Origin: an uncultured Rothia sp.
GTDB lineage: Bacteria > Actinomycetota > Actinomycetes > Actinomycetales > Micrococcaceae
DNA: 64,000 nucleotides
Direction of reading: 5' to 3'
Assembly: GCF_916715725.1 (NCBI RefSeq)
Contig: NZ_CAKAPD010000012.1
Coordinates: forward strand, 1 to 64,000
This document shows positions 25,595-33,305 of the stretch, piece by piece. Every line of letters begins with the position of its first letter. Position 1 is the first letter of the stretch. The notes under the pieces were generated by a model. It did not search any database. It was not told the DNA's origin and saw only the letters and a program-made list of their open reading frames with translations. A program made the position numbers and the translations under genes.

Positions 25595-27274
25595 CTAGTG
25601 AGTCTCGGCGGTATCGGCCTCGGCTGTGAGGGCGCGGGCCTCAGCCAGCTCCTCTTCCAGGACCTTCAGCAGGTCGCCCTCCAGCACATACTCGGCCAGA
25701 TCCGAAGCGACATCTTCACGGACCAGAGCCACTACGAACGTGCCGTCCGACACGAAATCAGTGCTCTTAATTTCGGCATCCCACTCGTGTAGGCGCGAAA
25801 TAATCTCACCGTGGTTGTAGGGAATCAGCAGCTTGACCTCAATCGAAGGGCGCGGAATCGTGTCCGCAATCTTCTGCTTAAGCTCCTCGATGCCCTCACC
25901 GGTACGCGCCGAAACAATCACATGCTCCGGCTCGCGCTGACGCATACGTTCCAGTACGAACGGGTCGGCGGCGTCCGCCTTATTCAGCACAATGATTTCG
26001 GGGATGTGGCGGGCATCCACCTCGGCAAAGACCTCGCGGACCGCGCGAATCTGGCCCTCCGGGTCGGGGTGCGAAGCATCCACCACGTGCAGGATCACGT
26101 CGGCGTCCGCAACCTCCTCCAGGGTGGAGCGGAACGCCTCAACCAGCTGGGTCGGCAACGAACGCACGAAGCCCACCGTGTCGGAGAGGGTATAGCCGAT
26201 GCCGTCGGGGGTCTGCGCCTTACGGACGGTCGGGTCCAGGGTTGCGAACAGGGCATTCTCCACGAGCACGCCGGCATCGGTCAGACGGTTCAGCAGGGAG
26301 GACTTACCGGCGTTCGTGTAACCGGCAATAGCCACCGAGGGCACGCGGTTGCGGCGGCGGTTCAGGCGCTTCGTCTCGCGGGCCGGAGCCATCGCGGCGA
26401 TTTCACGCTTGAGCTTGGCCATGCGGGCGCGCAGGCGGCGACGGTCCATCTCGATCTTGGTTTCACCGGGACCACGCGAGCCGATGCCTTCACCGGAGGC
26501 GGCACGGCCACCGGCCTGACGGGACAGGGACGCACCCCAACCACGCAGACGCGGCAGCATGTACTCCAGCTGAGCCAGCTCAACCTGCGCCTTACCTTCG
26601 CGGGACTTAGCGTGCTGAGCGAAGATGTCGAGAATCAGGGCGGTGCGGTCAATGACCTTGACCTTCACAATGTCTTCGAGGGCACGACGCTGAGAGGGAG
26701 CCAGCTCGGAGTCGACAATCACGGTGTCGGCGCCGGTGGCCTCCACAATGTCCTTGAGCTCGAGGGCCTTGCCGGAGCCGAGGAAGGTGCCCGGATCGGG
26801 CTTGAGGCGGCGCTGAACCAGGCCGTCCAGTACCTCGGAGCCTGCGGTCTCGGCCAGCGCGGCCAGCTCACGCAGGGAGTTCTCGGCGTCCTCGACGGTG
26901 CCTTCGGTCCACAGGCCAGCCAGCACCACGCGCTCCAGGCGCAGCTGGCGGTACTCGACCTCGGTCACGTCCTCCAGCTCGGTGGAGAGGTTAGCTACTC
27001 GGCGCAGGGCGCGGCGCTCGGCGAGGTCTTCCTGGTCTCCATCGAACTCGGAGTGCTCGCGCTGAACATCGGAAATTTCACGCGCGCGGGTGTCGAGCAC
27101 GCGGTGGCTACCGCGCGTCGGCGCGCTCTCGTGATGCGCGGTGCCCGCGGCATCGTAGGTGGTCAGTGAGGGGGCGGACTGGGAGCGGCCCAGAACGCGG
27201 TCCACGGTGCGGCGCAGCTGCTCGTCGCTCGGCAGCTTCTCGGCCTCGGATACGGAATTATTCTTAGAAGTCAT
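25595..27274 (-). CDS. hflX: HflX, ribosome-associated GTPase
   Basis: 559 residues. N-terminal HflX domain (about 115-290, with GTFLGSGKALELK), the characteristic glycine-rich segment in GRAASGEGIGSRGPGETK, then the Obg-like G domain: G1 GYTNAGKSS, G3 DTVGF, G4 NKAD. HflX splits stalled ribosomes after heat or antibiotic stress. The first 100 residues form a poorly conserved extension. TAGAAT lies 9 bases before the ATG, with GGAAGG between, giving a very short leader. Confidence 0.95.
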   Translation of the reverse strand: MTSKNNSVSEAEKLPSDEQLRRTVDRVLGRSQSAPSLTTYDAAGTAHHESAPTRGSHRVLDTRAREISDVQREHSEFDGDQEDLAERRALRRVANLSTELEDVTEVEYRQLRLERVVLAGLWTEGTVEDAENSLRELAALAETAGSEVLDGLVQRRLKPDPGTFLGSGKALELKDIVEATGADTVIVDSELAPSQRRALEDIVKVKVIDRTALILDIFAQHAKSREGKAQVELAQLEYMLPRLRGWGASLSRQAGGRAASGEGIGSRGPGETKIEMDRRRLRARMAKLKREIAAMAPARETKRLNRRRNRVPSVAIAGYTNAGKSSLLNRLTDAGVLVENALFATLDPTVRKAQTPDGIGYTLSDTVGFVRSLPTQLVEAFRSTLEEVADADVILHVVDASHPDPEGQIRAVREVFAEVDARHIPEIIVLNKADAADPFVLERMRQREPEHVIVSARTGEGIEELKQKIADTIPRPSIEVKLLIPYNHGEIISRLHEWDAEIKSTDFVSDGTFVVALVREDVASDLAEYVLEGDLLKVLEEELAEARALTAEADTAETH

Positions 27275-27433
27275 ACGCCTTCCATTCTACCGCCGTTGCC
27301 CCACTCGGGTAGGGGGTTTGGTCACCTGTGCACTCAGGGCGTGCAGGCGGGCACGGCGGTGTGCGGGCCATGAGCATCAGGCGGGATCAGGGCGCCGTTC
27401 GGCCCCGGAAGCCGGAGGGCGCGGGCCGCCCGG

Positions 27434-27439
27434 TACACT
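27434..27439 (+). promoter_or_regulatory. -10 hexamer for a leaderless mRNA
   Basis: TACACT ends 7 bases before the ATG at 27447; there is no ribosome-binding site. Transcription would start at the A of the start codon. Confidence 0.5.
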
Positions 27440-27446
27440 GGATAGC

Positions 27447-28070
27447 ATGAGCGAGCAGCATTACTTTTCTGAGATCCCCGAGACGGAGTTCAAGCCCCGC
27501 CCCGTGCAGGTGGAGCTGGTAGGCCGCAAGGTCACCGTCACCACCGCCAACGGCATCTTCAGCCCCTCCGGTATTGATAAGGGCACGGCCATCCTGCTTC
27601 AGGAGGCGCCCGAACCCCGCGGCGAGCGCCTCCTTGATATCGGCTGCGGTTGGGGCCCCATCACCCTGACCCTGGCGATGCTCGCCCCGCAGGCTCAGGT
27701 GCACGCCGTGGACGTCAACTCCCGCTCCATCAGCCTGACTGAGTGCAACGCCGCTGCGCTCGGACTACCGAACGTCACCGTGGGAACCCCCGACTCAGTG
27801 GACCCTGAGCTGCGATTCGACACCATCTGGTCGAATCCGCCAATTCGCGTAGGCAAGGAGGTTCTACACGAGATTCTGCTGACCTGGTTGCCACGCCTGG
27901 CCCCCGAGGGGGAGGCATACCTGGTGGTGCAGAAGAACCTCGGCTCCGACTCACTGCAGAAGTGGCTGGATGCGAAGCTGGACGAGCTGTACCCAGGCGA
28001 GTTTGAGGTGTCACGCTACGCAACGGCGAAGGGCTTCCGTATTCTGCGGGTGCACCGCTACGAGGACTAA
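27447..28070 (+). CDS. RsmC-like class I methyltransferase
   Basis: 207-residue SAM-dependent methyltransferase with the SAM-binding loop LLDIGCGWGPITLTLA, the acidic motif II AVDVNSRSI, and catalytic SNPPIRVGK, the NPP motif of N-methylating enzymes. The C-terminal half resembles RsmC/RlmG (16S G1207 or 23S G1835 guanine methylation), while the N-terminal pseudo-methyltransferase half found in E. coli RsmC is missing, as is usual in actinobacteria. The ORF extends to 27159, but the ATG at 27447 fits the family and the -10 just upstream. It is divergent from hflX. Confidence 0.87.
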   Translation: MSEQHYFSEIPETEFKPRPVQVELVGRKVTVTTANGIFSPSGIDKGTAILLQEAPEPRGERLLDIGCGWGPITLTLAMLAPQAQVHAVDVNSRSISLTECNAAALGLPNVTVGTPDSVDPELRFDTIWSNPPIRVGKEVLHEILLTWLPRLAPEGEAYLVVQKNLGSDSLQKWLDAKLDELYPGEFEVSRYATAKGFRILRVHRYED

Positions 28071-28104
28071 AACCTGTAGCGCAGATTGCTAAAAAACATA
28101 AAAG

Positions 28105-28146
28105 CGGCGGGTGTTTTCTGACAACAAGTTCAGAAAACACCCGCCG
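28105..28146. terminator. Bidirectional terminator
   Basis: A perfect 17-bp stem (28105-28121 with 28130-28146) with an 8-base loop, flanked by A's and T's. It lies between the convergent methyltransferase and dapF genes. Confidence 0.85.
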
Positions 28147-28181
28147 TTTGTCTATATCAAGTCTCTATCTAAGACTGTTCG

Positions 28182-29117
28182 TTATCGCAACACGACGGTC
28201 GCAACCATCTGCGCCGGACCAGCCAAGACAACATGCTCCAGGTCGTCCGGGCCCAGCACGAAAGTCACCGCGAGGGTACCGCCGGGCACGTGTACGAGCC
28301 ATTCGTCCGGTGCTTCCTCGCCGCCCCAGAATCGGGTGGCTGCGGCGGCCGCACACGCGCCGGTACCGCACGACAGAGTCTCGCCTACTCCGCGTTCGTG
28401 CACGCGCATACGGATAGCGCCAACATGTGAACCACCATCGTTTTCCAAATCGACCGGAACCACAAATTCGACGTTCGTGCCATCTGCGGGCACGGGGTTG
28501 ACCTGCGGCTGGCTGTGCAAATCCAGGCCGTCCAGCTTGCCCTCGGAGCCGAGCATGACCACGGTGTGCGGGTTGCCCATCGAGATGGACAGGCCAGCAC
28601 GCGGAGTCTTCAGGCCGCGGGCAGACACCAGGCAGTCCTCGCCTCCCTCACGGGCGGCGTCACCGTGAATAAAGCTCCACGGGCCCATATCAATCGCGTA
28701 GCCCTCTTCGGTGCGTGCCACAGTCTTCACGCCGGCACGGGTACCAATCTGCACGGTCTCGCCCACCTCAAGCTCTATCAGGCCCTCGGTGCGCAGGTAC
28801 TCCACGAAGGCTCGCACGCCGTTGCCGCACATCTCTGCGATAGAGCCGTCACCGTTGCGGTAGTCCATGAACCACACAGCGTCAGGGTATTCCTCGAGGA
28901 GCTTCTGACCCGCGCGGGAGGCGGTGCTGTGGGCAGCACGAACGAAGCCGTCCGCACCGATGCCGAAGTGGCGGTCGCAGACGCGGGCGACCAGCTCGGG
29001 GGTGAGGGCAATCTCTGCGTTTTCGTCCGTCACGAAGACGAAATCGTTACCGGTGCCGTGACCTTTGGTGAGGGTTAGGCCTGCCAGCTCGCCCCAGATG
29101 GAAGGGTTCTCGCTCAT
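28182..29117 (-). CDS. dapF: Diaminopimelate epimerase
   Basis: 311 residues. Converts LL- to meso-diaminopimelate for peptidoglycan and lysine. The two catalytic cysteines are in EMCGNGVRAFVEY and LSCGTGACAAA, with the KGHGTGNDF substrate loop near the N-terminus. Length is slightly above the E. coli enzyme. AAGGAC lies before the ATG. It follows miaA in order, as in other actinobacteria. Confidence 0.96.
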   Translation of the reverse strand: MSENPSIWGELAGLTLTKGHGTGNDFVFVTDENAEIALTPELVARVCDRHFGIGADGFVRAAHSTASRAGQKLLEEYPDAVWFMDYRNGDGSIAEMCGNGVRAFVEYLRTEGLIELEVGETVQIGTRAGVKTVARTEEGYAIDMGPWSFIHGDAAREGGEDCLVSARGLKTPRAGLSISMGNPHTVVMLGSEGKLDGLDLHSQPQVNPVPADGTNVEFVVPVDLENDGGSHVGAIRMRVHERGVGETLSCGTGACAAAAATRFWGGEEAPDEWLVHVPGGTLAVTFVLGPDDLEHVVLAGPAQMVATVVLR

Positions 29118-29213
29118 ATGCTGTCCTTAAAGTCGGTGACCAGTCCGTCTATGATTTTACCGCGACGACCGGTTCGAAGGGGTATCTGTTTGGCTACGGC
29201 TCGTTATTGTGGC

Positions 29214-30134
29214 TTATCGGGTACTTCCTCGGATGATGGCTTCCGCCTCATCGACCAGGGTGGGTGAGAGCGCATCCAGCCAGTGCACACGCGGGTCCGC
29301 ACGGAACCAGGTCAGCTGGCGGCGCGCAAACTGGCGGGTAGCAATCGTCGTATCCTCAATCGCCTGCTCCACACTGTAGTCCGCATCCTCAAAGGCGCGA
29401 GCGAACTGCGCGTAACCAATCGCGCGGGAGGCGGTCTTCCCCTCCTGCAACCCCTGCTCGTTCAGTGTGCGAATCTCATCGAGCAGCCCCTGCTCATGCA
29501 TCAGCTCCACGCGGCGGTGCAGACGCTCGTGTAGCAGGGCACGATCCATATCCAGACCAATCTGAACACTCTCCGTCACGTACTCACGCACCGGCATAAA
29601 CGCCGAGAACGGCCGGCCCGTCACCTCGAACACCTCCAGGGCACGAATAATGCGACGCTCATCCTTCACGCGCGCTGCCGACTCCGGGTCGACCTCCGCC
29701 AGGCGGGCATGCAGAACACCAATACCCTCGGTACGTGCCTGCTCCTCCAGACGCTCACGCACCCGCGCATCCGTGCCGGGAAACTCCAACTTATCCAGGG
29801 CGGCACGCACATACAGGCCGGAACCACCCACCAGAATCGGGTAGCGGCCACGGCCGCGAATCTGCTCAATCAGCTCACGGCTACGCTTCTGAAACTCCGC
29901 CACGGACGCCTCATCCCGCACATCCATAATGTCCAGCAGGTGGTGCGGGACGCCGCGCATCTCCTCAGCGGTGACCTTCGCGGTACCGATGTCCATGCCC
30001 CGGTAGAACTGCATGGAGTCGGCGTTAATGCACTCACCGTTCAGGCGCAGAGCCAGCTCAATCGCGAGCGCGCTCTTACCGGTGCCGGTCGGGCCCACAA
30101 TAGCGATAACGGGCAGAGTTTCGGAGATAGTCAT
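29214..30134 (-). CDS. miaA: tRNA dimethylallyltransferase
   Basis: 306 residues. Adds a dimethylallyl group to A37 of tRNAs that read UNN codons. P-loop GPTGTGKS (residues 14-21), the SMQFYRGMDIGTAK motif and the Asp-rich DAS region; the C-terminal part has RQFARRQLTWFR. The ORF begins at 30203, but the ATG at 30134 follows TAGAAT by 7 bases, giving a leaderless start that matches the family N-terminus. It works with miaB upstream. Confidence 0.95.
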   Translation of the reverse strand: MTISETLPVIAIVGPTGTGKSALAIELALRLNGECINADSMQFYRGMDIGTAKVTAEEMRGVPHHLLDIMDVRDEASVAEFQKRSRELIEQIRGRGRYPILVGGSGLYVRAALDKLEFPGTDARVRERLEEQARTEGIGVLHARLAEVDPESAARVKDERRIIRALEVFEVTGRPFSAFMPVREYVTESVQIGLDMDRALLHERLHRRVELMHEQGLLDEIRTLNEQGLQEGKTASRAIGYAQFARAFEDADYSVEQAIEDTTIATRQFARRQLTWFRADPRVHWLDALSPTLVDEAEAIIRGSTR

Positions 30135-30218
30135 GCGCCCCATTCTACCGGTTCCCTCACCCCCACTTGCGGTGGCGGTGCGAGCCTGAAGAACAGGGCG
30201 CATGATTCGTTATAGGTT

Positions 30219-31733
30219 TTAGGGGCGCAGACCGATGGTCGGCATGCCCAGACCCACCGGCGCACCGGGCACCTGGGTGGTGCCGGTACCGCACGAGTCA
30301 GCTTGGGAGCGGTCCCACGCGTCACCGGCGCGGGTGCGGCGCAGCTGGTACTGCTCGGCGGTCGGGTCAGAAATCAGGTGGAAGGAGCCAGCCTCGGTAA
30401 TGGGCACGGTGACCATGTCGCCGGGGCGGGGAGCTTCGCAGCCCTCGGGCACCGAGAAGTGCACGAGGCGCTGGTCCGGGCCGCGACCGGAGAGGCGATG
30501 AGTCTGCTCAGCCTTACGGCCCGCCTCCGCAACAACCATCAGCTCAACGGTCTTACCGAGCTGCTTGCGGTTCTCTTCACCGGCGATGCGGTCCTGCAGG
30601 GCAATCAGACGCTCGTAGCGTTCCTGCACGACCTCCTTCGGAATCTGGTTCTCCATGGTCGCCGCCGGGGTGCCGGGGCGGATCGAGTACTGGAAGGTGA
30701 ACGCGGAGGAGAAACGAGCCTGCTCCACAACCTTCAGGGTGTCCTGGAAGTCCTCTTCAGTCTCGCCGGGGAAGCCCACAATAATGTCGGTGGTAATCAC
30801 GGCGTTCGGGATGCGCTCGCGCACCTTCTCCAGAATGTTCAGGAACTTCTTGGAACGGTAGGAACGGCGCATATCCTTAAGCACCTTATCGGAGCCGGAC
30901 TGCAGCGGCATGTGCAGCACGGGCATGACGTTCGGGGTCTCCGCCATCGCGTCAATCACGTCGTCGGTGAACATTGCCGGGTGCGGGGAGGTGAAGCGTA
31001 CACGCTCCAGGCCCTCAATTTCACCGCAGGCGCGCAGTAGCTTGGAGAACGCCTGGCGGTCGCCGAACTCCACGCCGTAGGAGTTCACGTTCTGACCGAG
31101 CAGGGTCACCTCAATAGCGCCGTCATCGACCAGCGCCTGAACCTCAGCAAGGATGTCGCCGGGGCGGCGGTCCTTCTCCTTACCGCGCAGGGACGGCACG
31201 ATGCAGAAGGTGCAGGTGTTGTTACAGCCCACGGAGATGGACACCCAGCCGGAGTACACGTGATCGCGCTTAGTAGGCAGGGTGGAGGGGAAAACTTCGA
31301 GGGATTCGAGCAGTTCTGCCTGCGCCTCGTGGTTGTGGCGGGCACGCTCCAGCAATGCCGGCAGGGAACCAATGTTGTGGGTACCAAACACGACGTCAAC
31401 CCAGGGTGCCTTCTCAATGATGGCGTCCTGGTCCTTCTGCGCCAGGCAGCCACCCACGGCGATCTGCATGCCCTTGTGGCTGCGCTTGACCGGTGCGAGC
31501 TGGCCGAGGTGACCGTACAGGCGGTTGGAAGCGTTTTCGCGGACCGCGCAGGTGTTGAAAACAACCAGGTCGGGCTGGGTGCCTTCCTCAGCGCGAACGT
31601 AGCCGTTAGCCTCCAGCAGGCCGGACATTCGTTCGGAGTCGTGCACGTTCATCTGGCAGCCGAAAGTGCGCACTTCGTAGGTGCGGGGGCTGGTTTCGGG
31701 GGTCTGGGCGGAATCGCTGAGGGTCGAAGTCAT
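30219..31733 (-). CDS. miaB: tRNA methylthiotransferase MiaB
   Basis: 504 residues. Radical-SAM enzyme that adds the 2-methylthio group to i6A37 made by MiaA. N-terminal UPF0004 domain has three Cys (TFGCQMN, FNTCAVRENA, VGGCLAQ) for one cluster, the radical SAM motif is GCNNTCTFCIVPSLRG, and a TRAM domain follows. The C-terminal ~35 residues extend beyond the TRAM domain. TACCCT lies 7 bases before the ATG, so the mRNA is probably leaderless. Confidence 0.96.
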   Translation of the reverse strand: MTSTLSDSAQTPETSPRTYEVRTFGCQMNVHDSERMSGLLEANGYVRAEEGTQPDLVVFNTCAVRENASNRLYGHLGQLAPVKRSHKGMQIAVGGCLAQKDQDAIIEKAPWVDVVFGTHNIGSLPALLERARHNHEAQAELLESLEVFPSTLPTKRDHVYSGWVSISVGCNNTCTFCIVPSLRGKEKDRRPGDILAEVQALVDDGAIEVTLLGQNVNSYGVEFGDRQAFSKLLRACGEIEGLERVRFTSPHPAMFTDDVIDAMAETPNVMPVLHMPLQSGSDKVLKDMRRSYRSKKFLNILEKVRERIPNAVITTDIIVGFPGETEEDFQDTLKVVEQARFSSAFTFQYSIRPGTPAATMENQIPKEVVQERYERLIALQDRIAGEENRKQLGKTVELMVVAEAGRKAEQTHRLSGRGPDQRLVHFSVPEGCEAPRPGDMVTVPITEAGSFHLISDPTAEQYQLRRTRAGDAWDRSQADSCGTGTTQVPGAPVGLGMPTIGLRP

Positions 31734-31740
31734 GCCCTAT

Positions 31741-31762
31741 AGGGTATCCGATGGGGGATAAT
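31741..31762. promoter_or_regulatory. Paired divergent -10 hexamers
   Basis: TACCCT on the minus strand (31741-31746) for miaB and GATAAT on the plus strand (31757-31762) for the kinase-like gene. The start codons are only 35 bases apart, so each gene's -35 region would lie over the other's start. A CCCTATAGGG palindrome covers 31735-31744. Confidence 0.5.
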
Positions 31763-31768
31763 GGCTCT

Positions 31769-33136
31769 ATGCAGGTTTCCCTTAGTAGTAACTTTCCGGC
31801 TCTGTCACCAAACGATTCTTCCGCTCCCGCCCCTAACGTGGAGCATCTGAGCGCCCTCATTGAGGAGGCAATTGCCGCATACTCCCCCGTGCCGCCTCAG
31901 GCGAGCGCTGATTCTGCCTCGATGCGTCAGAACCTGATGCAGCTGCTTAGCTGGGCGCATTCTTTGGATCAGGTGGCTGCCCGCGCGGTTGAGCGCGTAC
32001 AGATTCTGGGCACCGGCATGCGTTCGGTTGTGGTGCGTGTGGCGTATGAGCCTGCAGTCGAGTCTGCGGAGTCTTTGCCGACCTCGATTATTGTGAAGCG
32101 TTACCGCCGTAAGGATTCGACGGTGAACGCGGGCGGTTTCGGGTACCTGCGTGAGCGTTACGGTTTGGAGGCGCTGAACCTGCAGGTTCCGGGCCTGTTC
32201 CCGCAGCTCTACGGCGCGGATCCTGAGCTGCGTGTGCTGGCTCTGGAGGATGTGAGCGCCGGAACCGTTGAGGGCGAGCAGTATTCGGTCGCCCACGCCC
32301 TGCTGGAGGGCACCGAACAGCAAGCGCTGGACGCTCTGAACTACTACATTGAGGCGTACCGTTGCCTTGCCGCCAGCGGCATTATGGGTGAGACGGTGGA
32401 GGATTACCGCCTGAACCTGGCGCGTGCCGACCGCAAGGCGCAGTTCCCGGGCGCTATTGCCTCGCCGGGTTTGGCCGAGCGCGGTTTGAAGAAGCTGTAC
32501 GGTGTGGCTGATGAGGCGCGCACCCCCGAGCACGGTGCTGACTCTAGCCCCGATTCTAGCCCCGCCGCACATGAGGACGCGCCCGTTCTTCCCGCCGCCG
32601 TTGAGGAGCTGTCCTTCCGTTTCCGCCGCGTTCTGCAGCCTTTCTTTACCAAACGCCCGCCGGTACCCGAGCAGTTCAAGCTCAACCGCGGCAGGGTGTA
32701 TATGCTCTCTTCGGGCGATTTTTCGCCGCAGAACGTGCTGATCGGTTCGGCGGACGGCGCGCAGGTGCGCATGGTCGATGCGGAGGGCACCTGCCTGCAC
32801 CACCGCGGCTTCCCCTTCGTTGAGGCGATGCTGGGCTTCCCCTCCTCGCCGGAGTACCCGCGCTACCGGGTGGACCGCAAGAAGGCGCTGCCGGCGCTGT
32901 ACTCTGCCCTCTTCGAGGACGCCCCGCTGGATGAGCACCTGGCGGAAGATCTTGCCGTGTGCGCAGCGGTGACCGTGTGCGCGCTGCTGGAGTTGTACTC
33001 TTCCTCGTCGCGTTCTGACTTGTTGCCGCGTATTCGCCGTGAAGGTGCGCAACTGATGCGTCTGTTCCTTGAGATCGCCGGTTCTCAGGATGCAACCCTC
33101 GCCGAATTCGCGGAGCGTCTGGGTGCCGCTGAATAA
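31769..33136 (+). CDS. Kinase-fold protein, aminoglycoside phosphotransferase-like
   Basis: 455 residues. The sequence has a kinase-like arrangement: a basic strand (TSIIVKRYRRKD) near residue 110, then SSGDFSPQNVLI near residues 312-322 and VRMVDAEG after it. This resembles HGDxxxxN...DxE of APH/choline kinases, but the usual His is Ser. It is therefore either a small-molecule kinase of unknown substrate or a family member with changed activity; aminoglycoside resistance should not be inferred. An Ala/Ser-rich insertion lies near residues 250-275. Start ATG 31769 follows GATAAT by 6 bases. A starts-with-MGDNGS frame from 31751 is less likely. Confidence 0.65.
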   Translation: MQVSLSSNFPALSPNDSSAPAPNVEHLSALIEEAIAAYSPVPPQASADSASMRQNLMQLLSWAHSLDQVAARAVERVQILGTGMRSVVVRVAYEPAVESAESLPTSIIVKRYRRKDSTVNAGGFGYLRERYGLEALNLQVPGLFPQLYGADPELRVLALEDVSAGTVEGEQYSVAHALLEGTEQQALDALNYYIEAYRCLAASGIMGETVEDYRLNLARADRKAQFPGAIASPGLAERGLKKLYGVADEARTPEHGADSSPDSSPAAHEDAPVLPAAVEELSFRFRRVLQPFFTKRPPVPEQFKLNRGRVYMLSSGDFSPQNVLIGSADGAQVRMVDAEGTCLHHRGFPFVEAMLGFPSSPEYPRYRVDRKKALPALYSALFEDAPLDEHLAEDLAVCAAVTVCALLELYSSSSRSDLLPRIRREGAQLMRLFLEIAGSQDATLAEFAERLGAAE

Positions 33137-33197
33137 GCAGCAGAGTAAACAGCGGATATAGCCTTCGACAAGGCGTTTTATAAAATTCAAAAGTGTA

Positions 33198-33243
33198 AAG
33201 GGTGAGCCCGCCACAGAGTATCTCTGTAGTGGGCTCACCCTTT
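33198..33243. terminator. Bidirectional terminator
   Basis: A long interrupted stem (AAAGGGTGAGCCC pairing with GGGCTCACCCTTT, plus inner CAGAG/CTCTG) between the kinase-like gene and convergent recX. Confidence 0.85.
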
Positions 33244-33305
33244 GAGCTGGTTGACGGATGCTCGTTGACGATGCGTACCTGATTGTCCCCTGCCAGGGCA
33301 GTAAA

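Noticed and set aside
31769..33136. Aminoglycoside resistance gene
   Set aside because: Only the kinase fold is suggested; the catalytic His is changed and nothing indicates aminoglycoside binding.
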